Assembly (NCBI GenBank): GCA_019694165.1
Contig: JAIBCL010000013.1
Coordinates: 124,001-188,000 of the forward strand
DNA length: 64,000 nucleotides
Reading direction: 5' to 3'
DNA from: Verrucomicrobiaceae bacterium
GTDB lineage: Bacteria; Verrucomicrobiota; Verrucomicrobiia; Verrucomicrobiales; Verrucomicrobiaceae
Both the position numbers and the translations under genes were made by a program. Shown piece after piece: positions 34,899-44,721 of the stretch. The stretch's first letter is position 1. Each line of letters begins with the position of its first letter. The notes beneath the pieces are model-generated. The model was given only the letters and a program-made list of their open reading frames with translations. It was not told where the DNA came from and did no database searches.

Positions 34899-35825
34899 AT
34901 GCCAGCCCAGCCACACAGCGCCCCCCAGACACCAGCCTTCCACCACAAGCCCTTCGTGTGGCTGCGGAACAAGCTGCTCGCGGGCGTGGCGCTGGCGCTG
35001 CCGCTGGTGGTCACCTTTTGGATTCTCCAGTCAGTCTATGATCTGCTGAAGGGCTGGAGCGAGCCGATGCTCGAATTCGTGGCGGTGAACGTGAACCTCG
35101 TCGCCGGCGGCCATGTGATCGATCTCGAGTCGAACGCGTTTCACCAAGTCTCAAAATTCGTGGGCGTGCTCATCCCGCTGCTCGTCTTCGTTTTTCTCGG
35201 CGTGATGGCCACCAACGTGATCGGCGCGCGCATCGTCACGGCCATGGACCAGCTCATGCTGCGCGTGCCGGTGATCTCCTTCATCTACAAGACGCTCAAG
35301 CAGGTGATCGATGCCTTCAAAGGCTTTGGCGCGAAGCAGAATTTCAAGCGCGTGGTGTATGTCGATTACCCGGCGGCCGGGATGAAGATGCTCGGCTTCG
35401 TGACCGGTCAGTTTTACGACACCGACACCGGCAGGGACATGACCGCCGTGTTCGTGCCCGGCGCACTCAGCGTGATGACCGGGCTGCTGCTCGTGGTGGA
35501 GACCGAGAAGCTGACCGATGCGCCCCTGTCCATCGAGGATGCGATGAAGCTCGTCTTCTCCGGCGGCCTCGTCGTGCCCGGGGAAGGCCGCACCGTCGCG
35601 AGGCCGGCCGCCGCACCGCTCGGTGAAACGGCGGTGACACCCGAGCCGGCGGAAGCGCAGCTCGCAAAAGATCTGCCGCCGAACCTGCCGCGCGCCGAAG
35701 ACTTCGATTTCGGCGACCCGGACATTCTCGCCAGCAGCGACGACATCCGCGTGCCGCTGCTCACGGCCGCCGGGCGCAAAGCGAGAAGCTGGGGCCTGCT
35801 GCTGCCTTGGGGACGTCGCGGGTGA
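34899..35825 (+). CDS. DUF502-family membrane protein
   Basis: 308 residues from the ATG at 34899. Two hydrophobic segments (about 25-45, LLAGVALALPLVVTFWILQ; about 90-110, VGVLIPLLVFVFLGVMA) are followed by the conserved DUF502 blocks RVPVISFIYKTLKQVIDAF, VYVDYPAAGMKMLGFVTG and VFVPGALSVMTGLLLVVE. The C-terminal 80 residues are acidic and variable. DUF502 proteins are inner-membrane proteins of unproven role. The gap of 214 bp before it holds nothing recognisable. Confidence 0.85.
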   Translation: MPAQPHSAPQTPAFHHKPFVWLRNKLLAGVALALPLVVTFWILQSVYDLLKGWSEPMLEFVAVNVNLVAGGHVIDLESNAFHQVSKFVGVLIPLLVFVFLGVMATNVIGARIVTAMDQLMLRVPVISFIYKTLKQVIDAFKGFGAKQNFKRVVYVDYPAAGMKMLGFVTGQFYDTDTGRDMTAVFVPGALSVMTGLLLVVETEKLTDAPLSIEDAMKLVFSGGLVVPGEGRTVARPAAAPLGETAVTPEPAEAQLAKDLPPNLPRAEDFDFGDPDILASSDDIRVPLLTAAGRKARSWGLLLPWGRRG

Positions 35826-36114
35826 AGCTCGTGCGCCAGAAGCCCCCGCCAGCACGCAGGGGTTGCGCATGAAATGCCGCTGTGAGTCTGTTGCTTCTGC
35901 GTTGTCCCACAAGATCCAGGATTCCACCCACAGATGGGTTCAGCGGAAGTCCAATCCGTGGTCGTCCTGAATCCGTGGGAATCCACTCCAAATGTCTTCA
36001 TGCGCAAGCCCTGAGCAGCACGCCGCCGGACCAAGCCCTCACTTGCGGACGCCGACGGATTGCGATAGAACAGCGTCCCCTCGCGCAGGAGTTTGGTCCG
36101 CCCGGGGACGACTC

Positions 36115-37197
36115 ATGGTCTCCATCTCCATCCGGCATCTGACGAAACGCTTCGGCGGAAGCGCCGTGCTCACCGACGTGAATCTGGAGATCGCGCAGGG
36201 GGAGCTGTTCTTCCTGCTGGGGCCGAGCGGTTGTGGCAAGACCACGCTGCTCAGGCACATCGCCGGCTTCTACGCGCCGGATGGCGGCGGCATCTACTTC
36301 GATGACGAGGATGTGACCGACCTGCCCGCGCACCGGCGCGGCACGGGCATGATGTTCCAGAGCTACGCCCTGTGGCCGCATCTCACCGTGGCACAGAACG
36401 TGGCCTTCGGTCTCGAAGAGCGAAAACGCCCGCGCCCGGAGATCGAGCGGCGCGTCGATGAGACCCTCGCCATCGTGAAGCTCGACGGCCTCGGCTCGCG
36501 GCGCATCCAGCAGCTCTCCGGCGGCCAGCAGCAGCGCGTGGCCCTGGCCCGCGCGCTGGTCATCAGGCCGCGCTGCCTGTTGCTCGACGAGCCGCTCTCG
36601 AACCTCGACGCGAAACTGCGCCTTGAGATGCGCTCGGAGATCCGGCGCATCTGCAAGGAGTTCGGCCTCACCGCCATCTATGTGACGCACGACCGGGACG
36701 AGGCTCTCTCGATGGCGGACCGCATGGCGATCATGGAAGGCGGGCGGCTCGTCCAGGTGGGATCTCCGGAGGAAATCTACAAAAGTCCCGCCACACGCAT
36801 GGTGGCCGAGTTCATTGGCGAGGCGAACCTCATCGACGGACGGGTGATCCGCGAGTCGAGCCGGGAGGGCTATTATGACGTGGAGGTACCGTTCGGCGTG
36901 CTGCGCGCTCGTCCGAACAACGACGACTGGCGTCCCGTGCAGGGCCAGCCCGTGGTGCTCTCCGTGCGGCCAGAGGCGCTCACCTTCGGTGACGTGCGCG
37001 ACTCGCCGAACCGTTTCCCCGGCCACATCATCAGCACCACCTACCTCGGCGCCACCGTGCAATATGAGCTGCGGGTGAGTGAAGTTACCGTGATGAAAGT
37101 CTGCGAGATGAACCCGTGGGACATCCGCCTGCCCTCGAGCAGCGAACCCGTGCGCGCGATGTGCAGCACCTGGGACCTGGTGATGATCCGCAAATGA
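36115..37197 (+). CDS. ABC transporter ATP-binding protein (CUT1/PotA/FbpC type)
   Basis: 360 residues. Walker A is GPSGCGKTT (36-44), the signature is LSGGQQQR (134-141), Walker B is CLLLDEP (154-160) and the H-loop sits in YVTHDRDEA. A C-terminal TOBE-type domain begins near EFIGEANLIDGRV. This is the importer class for sugars, polyamines or ferric iron. No permease or binding protein is adjacent, so the partner genes lie elsewhere and the substrate cannot be told. 289 bp without features precede it. Confidence 0.9.
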   Translation: MVSISIRHLTKRFGGSAVLTDVNLEIAQGELFFLLGPSGCGKTTLLRHIAGFYAPDGGGIYFDDEDVTDLPAHRRGTGMMFQSYALWPHLTVAQNVAFGLEERKRPRPEIERRVDETLAIVKLDGLGSRRIQQLSGGQQQRVALARALVIRPRCLLLDEPLSNLDAKLRLEMRSEIRRICKEFGLTAIYVTHDRDEALSMADRMAIMEGGRLVQVGSPEEIYKSPATRMVAEFIGEANLIDGRVIRESSREGYYDVEVPFGVLRARPNNDDWRPVQGQPVVLSVRPEALTFGDVRDSPNRFPGHIISTTYLGATVQYELRVSEVTVMKVCEMNPWDIRLPSSSEPVRAMCSTWDLVMIRK

Positions 37198-37207
37198 GCG
37201 GTTTCCC

Positions 37208-37236
37208 TGCGCCGGTCGGCGGCGAGAGCCGGCGCA
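37208..37236. repeat. Palindrome after the ABC ATPase gene
   Basis: TGCGCCGG and CCGGCGCA form a perfect 8-bp stem around a 13-base spacer, 10 bp after the stop codon. There is no T-run, so it is more likely a repeat element than a classic terminator. Confidence 0.45.
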
Positions 37237-37301
37237 CCAGTCCTGGCGGCGCTTCATGATTGGCGCGAAATCCCGGCGGCTCGCGACGTTTCATTTGCAT
37301 C

Positions 37302-38567
37302 ATGAAACGCCGTACCTTCCTCACCCGGACAGCCGCGCTCGGCGCGTCCCCCTTGTTTGCCAACACCACGCCGGTTTCCGTGCCGAAAGGCAAGGCCGAG
37401 GCCTGCATCTTCATCTGGCTCGGCGGCGGCATGGCACAGATCGACACCTTCGATCCGAAGGACTTGGGCGACAATCTGGGCAAGCCGCAGAAACCCGGCT
37501 CGCTTTACAAGTCGATCGACACCGCCGTGCCCGGCGTGCGCGTGACCGAGCATCTGGCGCAGTGCGCAAAGGTGATGGACCGCATGACCGCCGTCCGCAC
37601 GGTGAATCATCATGTGATCGACGAGCATGCGTTTGCAACCAACCTCGTGCACACCGGGCGCATGATCTCGGGCAATGTCGTTTACCCGAGCATCGGCTCC
37701 ATCATCGCCAGTCAGCGTGGGGCTGCGGATCCCTCCGTGCCGGCGTACATTCTGATCGGGTATCCGAATGTGAGCCGCGGGCCGGGCTTCCTCGGGGCGA
37801 AGAGCGGCTATGTGTATCTCACGGACACCAACACGGGTCCCGCCGGCTTTACGCGCCCCGATTACGTGGACGACCAGCGTGCGGAAACCCGGAATGAACT
37901 TCTCAAGCCGCTCATGGCGCGTGCCGTGCGCAACCCGGCCGAGGCAGACTACCAGATGGCGCAGATGGAGGCTCTCAGACTGGCCGGGCCCAGCTTCATG
38001 CGTCACTTCAACCTCAAGGAGGAGCCGGGCGATCTGCGCTCGCGCTACGGCGGCGAATTCGGCCAGCGCTGCCTGCTGGCGCGCCGCCTCGTGCAGGCAG
38101 GCGTGCGCTTCATCGAGGTCTCTCACAATCTGAACTTCATGAACGGCACGGGCTGGGACATCCACAATGAGGGCTTCAAGAACCAGCACCTGCTCATCCA
38201 GGAACTCGACACCGCGCTCTCTGCGCTCGTCACCGACCTGGAGTCCAAGAAGATGCTCGACAAGACGCTCGTCGTGGTGGGCACCGAGTTCGGTCGTCCG
38301 CCGGAATTCGACGGCCGCGGCGGTCGCGGCCATCAGGGCACCACGTTCTCCATGGTGCTGGCCGGCGGCGGCCTGAAACACTGCGGTGCCTACGGCGTGA
38401 CTGACGAGCTGGCGAAGAAGCCCGTGGAGAATCCCGTGTCGCTCGTGGATTTCCATGCCACGATCCACGCGGCCATCGGCATCGACCCCGGCAAGGAACT
38501 CATGGACGGCACGCGCCCCGTACCCATCACCGACGGTGGAAAGCCGGTGACCGCGCTTCTGGCTTGA
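37302..38567 (+). CDS. Tat-exported DUF1501 protein (second copy)
   Basis: 421 residues from the ATG at 37302, which gives a twin-arginine-like start ([15 protein letters not shown]). DUF1501 blocks seen are [50 protein letters not shown] and [16 protein letters not shown]. It is related to, but clearly diverged from, the DUF1501 protein at 15252, and lacks an adjacent cytochrome/DUF1549 partner. Exported, substrate unknown. Confidence 0.88.
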   Translation: MKRRTFLTRTAALGASPLFANTTPVSVPKGKAEACIFIWLGGGMAQIDTFDPKDLGDNLGKPQKPGSLYKSIDTAVPGVRVTEHLAQCAKVMDRMTAVRTVNHHVIDEHAFATNLVHTGRMISGNVVYPSIGSIIASQRGAADPSVPAYILIGYPNVSRGPGFLGAKSGYVYLTDTNTGPAGFTRPDYVDDQRAETRNELLKPLMARAVRNPAEADYQMAQMEALRLAGPSFMRHFNLKEEPGDLRSRYGGEFGQRCLLARRLVQAGVRFIEVSHNLNFMNGTGWDIHNEGFKNQHLLIQELDTALSALVTDLESKKMLDKTLVVVGTEFGRPPEFDGRGGRGHQGTTFSMVLAGGGLKHCGAYGVTDELAKKPVENPVSLVDFHATIHAAIGIDPGKELMDGTRPVPITDGGKPVTALLA

Positions 38568-38622
38568 GAGCTGGCCGGGCGTTTGCCGCGGCGTGATTGG
38601 TTGTGACAGGGCGCGCGGTTCG

Positions 38623-39270
38623 TCAGAGCCGGCGGTGCCCGCTTAGCGTCTCGAGAGCCACGAGGCTGGCCGCATTGCGACTCTCCACGCCCATCTTCTG
38701 AAAGCAGACGCCGAGGTGGTGCTTCACGGTTTTGTCGCTCATGCCGAGGATGGCCGCCACGTCGGCATTGCTCTTGCCCTGCGCCACCCAGACGAGGACC
38801 TCCGACTCCCGGGGTGTGAGTCCGTGGGCGTGCTGGAGAAGATCAGGCCGGCTGAAGTCAGGGTTGAAGCCTGAGCTCTCCGCAAAGCGCTGCTGCAACA
38901 TCTCCGCGCGCGCGAGGCGGGCATGCACCGCGGCCAGCAGATCGTCACGCACCACGGGCTTCGCGAGGTAGTCGTCCGCACCGAAATTCATGCCGGTGCG
39001 CACGTCAGTGCGGTCCGTCCGCGCCGTGAGAAAGATGAACGGCGTGTTCGCGAACGCCTCGTCCTCCCGCAGCGCGCGCAAGACGGCATAGCCGTCGAGT
39101 TCAGGCATCATCACATCACACAGCACCAGATCGGGCTGCTGCTCGCGGGCCTTCTCGATGCCGGCGCGGCCGTTCTCGGCAGTGGCGGTGTCGAACCCCT
39201 CCATCTGCAGCATGAGGGCGAGGTTCCGTCGCATGGTGGCCTGGTCTTCGATGATGAGGATCTTCTTCAT
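38623..39270 (-). CDS. Response regulator, REC-LuxR (NarL type)
   Basis: 215 residues. The receiver domain has the acidic pocket (Glu8, Asp9), phospho-acceptor Asp52 in LVLCDVMMPELDG, Thr82 and Lys104. The C-terminal LuxR helix-turn-helix runs from about 149 (LTPRESEVLVWVAQGKSN). Its ATG overlaps the stop of the sensor kinase gene by 4 bp (ATGA), so the two form a two-component pair and are probably translationally coupled. The DNA targets are not known. Confidence 0.93.
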   Translation of the reverse strand: MKKILIIEDQATMRRNLALMLQMEGFDTATAENGRAGIEKAREQQPDLVLCDVMMPELDGYAVLRALREDEAFANTPFIFLTARTDRTDVRTGMNFGADDYLAKPVVRDDLLAAVHARLARAEMLQQRFAESSGFNPDFSRPDLLQHAHGLTPRESEVLVWVAQGKSNADVAAILGMSDKTVKHHLGVCFQKMGVESRNAASLVALETLSGHRRL

Positions 39271-42158
39271 GGCGTGTCGCGGGCGAACAAAGGCAATCGT
39301 ACGGTGAACGCTGTACCGGCGCCAGTCTCGCTGGATAGTTCGATGCTGCCGCCGTGCAAATCGACGCAGCGCCTGACGATGACGAGACCGAGGCCGGTGC
39401 CGGGTGCATCCCCGACATTCGAGCCGCGATGGAACGCCTCGAAGAGCCGCTCACGATCTTCCTCCGGTATGCCGATGCCGTGGTCAATCACTTCAAAAAC
39501 CGCGTCGGCTCCGGCGCGCCGGATGCGGAAGATCACGATGCTCTTCGCGGGCGAATACTTCACGGCATTGGCGATGAGATTGCCGAAGATGTGACGGAGC
39601 AGGGCCTCGTCTCCCGCCGCACCATCGAGCGAGCCCTCGATGGTGGTCTCCACGGGGCATTTGTGACCGGAGATGGACTGCATCTCATCGACGATGCGTG
39701 CGACGAAGGCCGCTACATCGAGCGGCTGCTGATGGCACGCGAGCTTCCCGGCTTCGACGCGTCCGAGCACCAGCACCTGCTCCATCAGCCCGCCCATGTG
39801 CCGGGTGGAACTCTGGATGGCGGCGAGCTGCTGGCGCTTCTCATCTTCGGGCAGGCGGTCGGAGTAATGCTGGAGCAGCTCCACCGACGACATGATCACG
39901 CCCAGCGGCGTGCGGAACTCGTGGCTGACCATGGCGACGAAGCGTGTCTTCAGTTCCCCCAGCTCACGCTCCTGCGCGAGGGCGCGGTGCAGCTCTCCCT
40001 GTGTCTGGCGCAGTTCGGCGGTGCGCTCGTTCACACGCTGCTCCAGCATCAGGGCGGCCTCCGCCTGCACGCGGCTGCTGCGCCGCAAAACGGCGATCCA
40101 CCCGAGCAGCAGCGCGAGCACCGCCGCGCCGCCGCCGCCCCAGAGCCAGAACTGCCGCGTGCGGACGGCCTGCGAGACACCGAGCGAGCGCACATCCGCC
40201 GGCGAGAGGAGCCACAGCTGCCGGGGATCCCGCGCGCTGCCACGCGCCACCAGCGCGCGCACCAGCACATCATCATCCACATTCAGCCGGTCAAATCCGG
40301 CCCGGCCCCCGGCATGATGGGTGGCAGCCATTTCCTCGCCGCCGGCTTCCAGCAGCATGGTGGTGCGCCATTCTCCATGCTCCATCGGCACTTGGTGGAG
40401 CGCCAGCAGCCGGCCGCGCACTTCCACCAGATCGGACGTATGCGAACCCCGCGCCACCTCCGCGAGTGAAGCCTGCACCGGCAGCGGCGCGGCGGCGGGA
40501 TGCCCGAGCTTCCTGATGAAGCACTCGTAAAGATCGAATCCCACCGGCAGCGGCTCGATCACATTTTTCATGGCCGAACCCATCACCTCGACTTCATCTC
40601 CGGCATGGACATCCGGCCACGGACCGCAATCGACGACGTTCCTGCCATTGGCACCCTCCATGCGCGGCCACGGACGCTGGAGGATGATGCACACAGCCTG
40701 GTCGCGGCCGCGCACATGGAGCACACCTTCATCCGGCACACCGACGACGACGCCACGGATTCTTACTCGCTCCGGCGCGGATGTCCCCCCGTCAGAAATG
40801 TCCTTCATGTCCTTCTGCGGCGCGTCGAACGGATCGCGCGTCCCTGCCCGGACCACTTCAACGAAGGATGGACCTGTCACATGCAGCACATCGGTCCGGC
40901 TCTGCAACAAGCTGCGGCTCATGCCGGTGAAACGCAGCCGCGCGCCGTGCAGGTCGGCGGGCAATGCAGGGCCCGCATTGCGGACAAGAATCTGCGCCGA
41001 CGAGTGCGTGCCGAGGATGGAGCATCCGAGTGTGCCCCCCTGCTGAATCCAGGCCGTGACCACGCCTTCCACGCTCACCCAGTCGTCGTGATTCTTCCAT
41101 CCGAGCAGGGTTTCGAGTTCCACGGGTTTTGCCTTTGGCGGCGCCGACTTGCCGATGACCCGCCCCTGACAGCCGATGAGTCCGCAGGCCCGCAGGTCGG
41201 CGTCCGTCGGATCACTGCTGACGATGGACCCCACGAGTTCCATTTCATCACCCGCCACCGGCGTCGGCCACAGGCCGGAGTCGCTGTAAATGGTTCCGGC
41301 CTGCTCCTGACCTCGGGACGGCTGCATCTGGCACGTCATGCCTCCCTCGGGTCCCGTGAGGAAGACCTTGCGGTCCGGCGTGACTGCCGCCACGACACCT
41401 TTCACCCGCCACCGCCGCGCGAACTCGAGCTGCCGCTGCACGACGGCATCGATCGACGCCGGTGGCGCTGCAAACACGTCCTCCATTCCCGGCTCGACTA
41501 TCTCCATCTGCTTCGCGTCGGGCACGAAGAGAACTTTGCCCAGCGACGGCGTGCTCACCACCGCACCGGTGATGCGCAGGCGCGCTCCGTGCAGACTGGG
41601 CGGCAGGCTCGCCGCATCCGGCACCGTCACATTGGCATCCGCGATCCCGTCACGGCAGACCAGCCGCACCTGGAAATCGGGCGCCTTGTACTTCCACTCC
41701 AGCACAAAGCCGTCGATGCTCACCCACTGATCGTAGAACGAAACGTCGGTAAGGTCCATGGCCGGCACCGCCGTCGGTTGCGGCAGCTTCCCGGCGCCTG
41801 TCACCCGGATCGACTCCGCGGCCACGCGCGGATGCATGTGGCCCGCCACACTGGTCATCATGGTCTGTCCCGTGATTTCGACTTCATCCCCCTGCTTCAC
41901 GGACGGGTGGGCGCGCTTCAGAATCACTCCCAGTCCCCTGACTCCATCATGCACCGACATGAAGTTGAACATCGTGCTCTCACCGAGCACCACGCAATTC
42001 AGCCGCACGGGCCGCGGGTTCTGCCGCGCATCGAGACCGTCGAGCGCCAGGATGTCAGCGATGCTCGTCAGCGTGCCGTCGCCAGCCGACTGCCCATGAA
42101 GCACCGCCACCGGCGATGCCAGAAACGCGCACAGAAAAATAATGCGGAAGGCCGGCAT
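39267..42158 (-). CDS. Sensor histidine kinase with extracytoplasmic OB-like repeats
   Basis: 963 residues from the ATG at 42158, which opens a signal peptide (RIIFLCAFLASPVAVLHG). Residues about 30-660 are extracytoplasmic and contain roughly six related beta-rich segments (GDEVEITGQ, GARLRITGAV, GDEMELVGS, GARLRFTGM, GDEVEVMGS and so on) that look like OB folds in tandem. A membrane helix lies near 671-692, then a short coiled coil, HisKA with His746 in SHEFRTPL, and HATPase (N-box NLIANAVKYSP, G boxes DHGIGIP and GTGLGL). Phosphotransfer to the overlapping response regulator is expected. The ligand is unknown. Confidence 0.9.
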   Translation of the reverse strand: MPAFRIIFLCAFLASPVAVLHGQSAGDGTLTSIADILALDGLDARQNPRPVRLNCVVLGESTMFNFMSVHDGVRGLGVILKRAHPSVKQGDEVEITGQTMMTSVAGHMHPRVAAESIRVTGAGKLPQPTAVPAMDLTDVSFYDQWVSIDGFVLEWKYKAPDFQVRLVCRDGIADANVTVPDAASLPPSLHGARLRITGAVVSTPSLGKVLFVPDAKQMEIVEPGMEDVFAAPPASIDAVVQRQLEFARRWRVKGVVAAVTPDRKVFLTGPEGGMTCQMQPSRGQEQAGTIYSDSGLWPTPVAGDEMELVGSIVSSDPTDADLRACGLIGCQGRVIGKSAPPKAKPVELETLLGWKNHDDWVSVEGVVTAWIQQGGTLGCSILGTHSSAQILVRNAGPALPADLHGARLRFTGMSRSLLQSRTDVLHVTGPSFVEVVRAGTRDPFDAPQKDMKDISDGGTSAPERVRIRGVVVGVPDEGVLHVRGRDQAVCIILQRPWPRMEGANGRNVVDCGPWPDVHAGDEVEVMGSAMKNVIEPLPVGFDLYECFIRKLGHPAAAPLPVQASLAEVARGSHTSDLVEVRGRLLALHQVPMEHGEWRTTMLLEAGGEEMAATHHAGGRAGFDRLNVDDDVLVRALVARGSARDPRQLWLLSPADVRSLGVSQAVRTRQFWLWGGGGAAVLALLLGWIAVLRRSSRVQAEAALMLEQRVNERTAELRQTQGELHRALAQERELGELKTRFVAMVSHEFRTPLGVIMSSVELLQHYSDRLPEDEKRQQLAAIQSSTRHMGGLMEQVLVLGRVEAGKLACHQQPLDVAAFVARIVDEMQSISGHKCPVETTIEGSLDGAAGDEALLRHIFGNLIANAVKYSPAKSIVIFRIRRAGADAVFEVIDHGIGIPEEDRERLFEAFHRGSNVGDAPGTGLGLVIVRRCVDLHGGSIELSSETGAGTAFTVRLPLFARDTP

Positions 42159-42242
42159 AAAAAGGCGGCATCGTAGCACTGCGATCACGCTGACATCATC
42201 GGTCGAAGGTCGTATGCACGGCATCCCGCCCTGCCCCGTACT

Positions 42243-43433
42243 TTACTTCACTCCCACGCACGCCACGTCTCCGGCTGCATTCCGGCAGTAAAGCCTTCCG
42301 TTCGCCACCACCGGCACCGTCCAGCACCTGCCGCCCAGCACCTTCGCGCGCGTGCCCGGCTGGAAACCCTCGGGCGAGAGCCTGCCGATGCACAGCTCGC
42401 CCTTCTCGCCGAGGAGCACGAGCTGATCTCCCGCGATGGTGATCGCACCCGCGCCGGAATCGGGAAAGCTCCACTTCTCTTTTCCCGTGGCCCACTCGAT
42501 GCATTTGAGCGCAGGCTTCTTCCCCTCGTTCCCATCGACGCCATAGAGATGATCGCCGACGAGAATCGACGGGCTCATCATGTTCCGCATCACGCGGCTC
42601 TGCCACACGAGCGCCGGCGGGTTGGTGCCCAGCTTCAGCAGCGCGCACCCCTTCTCATAGCCCGACGAGATGAAGCACTGCCCGTCATGCACGATGGCGT
42701 CCGCCGCATTCACTCCGTAGCTCGTGCGCCAGTCCTGCGCCCACAACACTGCGCCGGTGGCGATCTCGATGCCGACATAGGTGCGGCCCGAGCCAAAGGC
42801 GGCGCATTTTTTTCCATTCGCCACATACGGCGTCGGTGTGGAGTAACCGGCGTCCTTGTTCTTCGACGTCCAGAGCGTCTTCCCGCTCTTCTTGTCCAGC
42901 GCCGTGCCGCTCTCACCCACGTTCAGCAGCAGGATGTCTCCGCTGACCAGCGGCGAGCCTGCATAGCCCCAGTCGGGTATGCGGATGTCGTGCTCCTTCT
43001 GCACATTGCGGCTCCAGATCACCCGGCCGCTCGCGGCATCGAAGCAAAAAACATCACCCCAGCGGCTGAGCGTGAAGACCATCCCGCCATCCACCGTCGG
43101 CGTGCCGGTGGTGCCGCCTTCGAAGTACTTGTCGCCGAGATCAGCGGGGTAGCTGTGGGACCACACGATCTTGCCGCTCGCGGCGTCGAAGCACCACACC
43201 GTGTCTTTGTCGTCCTCATTGCCCATCGTGTACACGCGGCCGCCCGCGACGCTGAAGGACGAGAAGCCGGTGCCTGCCCGGGCCTTCCACAACACCTTTG
43301 GCACCGCGCCGGGCTTGATCGTCTCCGGCGAGATGCCGTCGTGGCTTGGCCCTCGCCAATGCGGCCAGTCGGCTGCGCTGACGTGGGCGGCGAGTGTGAG
43401 CAGCGGGATGAGTGCGAGCGTGTGTTTCATCAT
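42243..43433 (-). CDS. Exported PQQ-like beta-propeller protein
   Basis: About 396 residues from the ATG at 43433; an ATG at 43454 would overlap the preceding gene by 11 bp and also give a signal peptide. The N-terminus is MKHTLALIPLLTLAAHVSA and then DWPHWRGPSHDGIS, the usual opening of planctomycete/verrucomicrobial PQQ-like proteins. Repeats of the type VWCFDAASGKIVW, VFCFDAASGRVIW and ALDKKSGKTLW show the propeller. It is probably a binding or scaffold protein in the periplasm rather than a quinoprotein dehydrogenase, since no enzyme motif is seen. It lies 10 bp after the TIM-barrel gene, likely in one operon. Confidence 0.87.
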   Translation of the reverse strand: MMKHTLALIPLLTLAAHVSAADWPHWRGPSHDGISPETIKPGAVPKVLWKARAGTGFSSFSVAGGRVYTMGNEDDKDTVWCFDAASGKIVWSHSYPADLGDKYFEGGTTGTPTVDGGMVFTLSRWGDVFCFDAASGRVIWSRNVQKEHDIRIPDWGYAGSPLVSGDILLLNVGESGTALDKKSGKTLWTSKNKDAGYSTPTPYVANGKKCAAFGSGRTYVGIEIATGAVLWAQDWRTSYGVNAADAIVHDGQCFISSGYEKGCALLKLGTNPPALVWQSRVMRNMMSPSILVGDHLYGVDGNEGKKPALKCIEWATGKEKWSFPDSGAGAITIAGDQLVLLGEKGELCIGRLSPEGFQPGTRAKVLGGRCWTVPVVANGRLYCRNAAGDVACVGVK

Positions 43434-43443
43434 GGAGGTCGGC

Positions 43444-44538
43444 TTATTTTTCATCGGTGAGATCGACGGCGTGGTTGAACTGACGGTACGGCAGCCCCAG
43501 CTTCTCTCCGCCGTAGCGCAGGGATTTCAAGATGTTCTCCTCCTCGATGGCCAGCGCGGTTTCCACCGGTTTGTCGGAAAGCGTGGGCAGCTTCTCCACG
43601 CCGCGCTGCTTCACCAGCGCCAGCATCGCGGCCATCTGCACGCCGGGTTTGTCTGGAAAGGTGGCCCAGTACTTCTCCGTCAGGCACGGAATGCGCAGCG
43701 GATCACGAGTGATCATCTCCAGGTTCACCGTCGCGGCCGGAGCCACCTTTTCGATGCGGCGCAGCATCCGCGGCAGATCAAGGATGCCCTCGCCCAGCGG
43801 CACTTCTGAGAGCAGGAAACCTTCGGGGCACGACTGCACGGCCATGTCCTTGATGTGCGTGGTCACGACGAAGGGTGCCAGCGTCTCCACCGTCGTCATC
43901 GCGTCCTCCAACAGCGCGAGGCTGTTCCCCGTGTCGAGGCAAGCGCCGATGTGCGGACTCGCAAGCCTGCCGAGCATCTCCGCCAGCTCCGCGGACTCGA
44001 AGTCCTTGTGGTTCTCGATGCCGATCTTCACGTCATGCCGGTGCGCCACCGGTGCGGCAAGCTGCATCGAGCGCCAGGCGCGCGCCTTGAATGTCTTGAA
44101 CTCCTCCAGCCGCGAATACAGCTCGTAGCGCCGGCCGCCGACGGCGCTGCGGAAAACGCCGGCCCCAGCCTCTTTGCCCGCGCGCAGGTCCTTGTCGAAG
44201 CGCGCCACATCCCCCTCGTCCTTCGGCAGCGTGATGCTCCCTTCAAGATAGAGTCCGTAAGAGTCGAGCGTGGCGCGCACCTCCCGTGCAAACTCGCGCG
44301 TCCAGCCTTCCACTCCGGTCTGCAGTCCCGCCGCGCTGATCTCGCGGCAGTGATCCAGCACATCGAGCGCCGTCTCGAAGGGCGGATGCTTCACGCTCGA
44401 GTGCTTCCCGCGCCAGCGCTTTGAGTACGAGTGGATCACCAGCCCCATGCGCTTCGGCGGCACATCCACGACCGCCGCGGCACCCCGCCATGCGGCAGCG
44501 GCACCCAGCCCGGTGATGAGTCGTCGGCGGTCGATCAC
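43444..44538 (-). CDS. Exported sugar isomerase/epimerase-like TIM barrel
   Basis: 364 residues with an apparent twin-arginine-like signal (DRRRLITGLGAAAAWRGAAA). The barrel has VKIGIENHKDFESAELAEML, IGACLDTGNSLALL and VVTTHIKDMAV, carrying the Glu, Asp and His metal ligands of the xylose-isomerase-like superfamily. Exported members are common in Verrucomicrobia and Planctomycetes; substrates are mostly unknown. It is divergent from kinase 1 (183-bp gap) and leads into the PQQ-like gene. Confidence 0.83.
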   Translation of the reverse strand: MIDRRRLITGLGAAAAWRGAAAVVDVPPKRMGLVIHSYSKRWRGKHSSVKHPPFETALDVLDHCREISAAGLQTGVEGWTREFAREVRATLDSYGLYLEGSITLPKDEGDVARFDKDLRAGKEAGAGVFRSAVGGRRYELYSRLEEFKTFKARAWRSMQLAAPVAHRHDVKIGIENHKDFESAELAEMLGRLASPHIGACLDTGNSLALLEDAMTTVETLAPFVVTTHIKDMAVQSCPEGFLLSEVPLGEGILDLPRMLRRIEKVAPAATVNLEMITRDPLRIPCLTEKYWATFPDKPGVQMAAMLALVKQRGVEKLPTLSDKPVETALAIEEENILKSLRYGGEKLGLPYRQFNHAVDLTDEK

Positions 44539-44721
44539 GTCGCATACTCAAACGCACCATCCCCGGCGTTCAAGCGCCGAAACCGAGAGACGCATGGCAC
44601 TCCACGGACGGCCAACCTCGTCCCGGCCCGGCAGTGCGTCGCGTCGCTTCAAACCGGAAAAAAGCGTCGCCAAATCCAGAGCATGTGGGCTAGGATGCCC
44701 GCTGGTTTCCCCCGAGAACCC

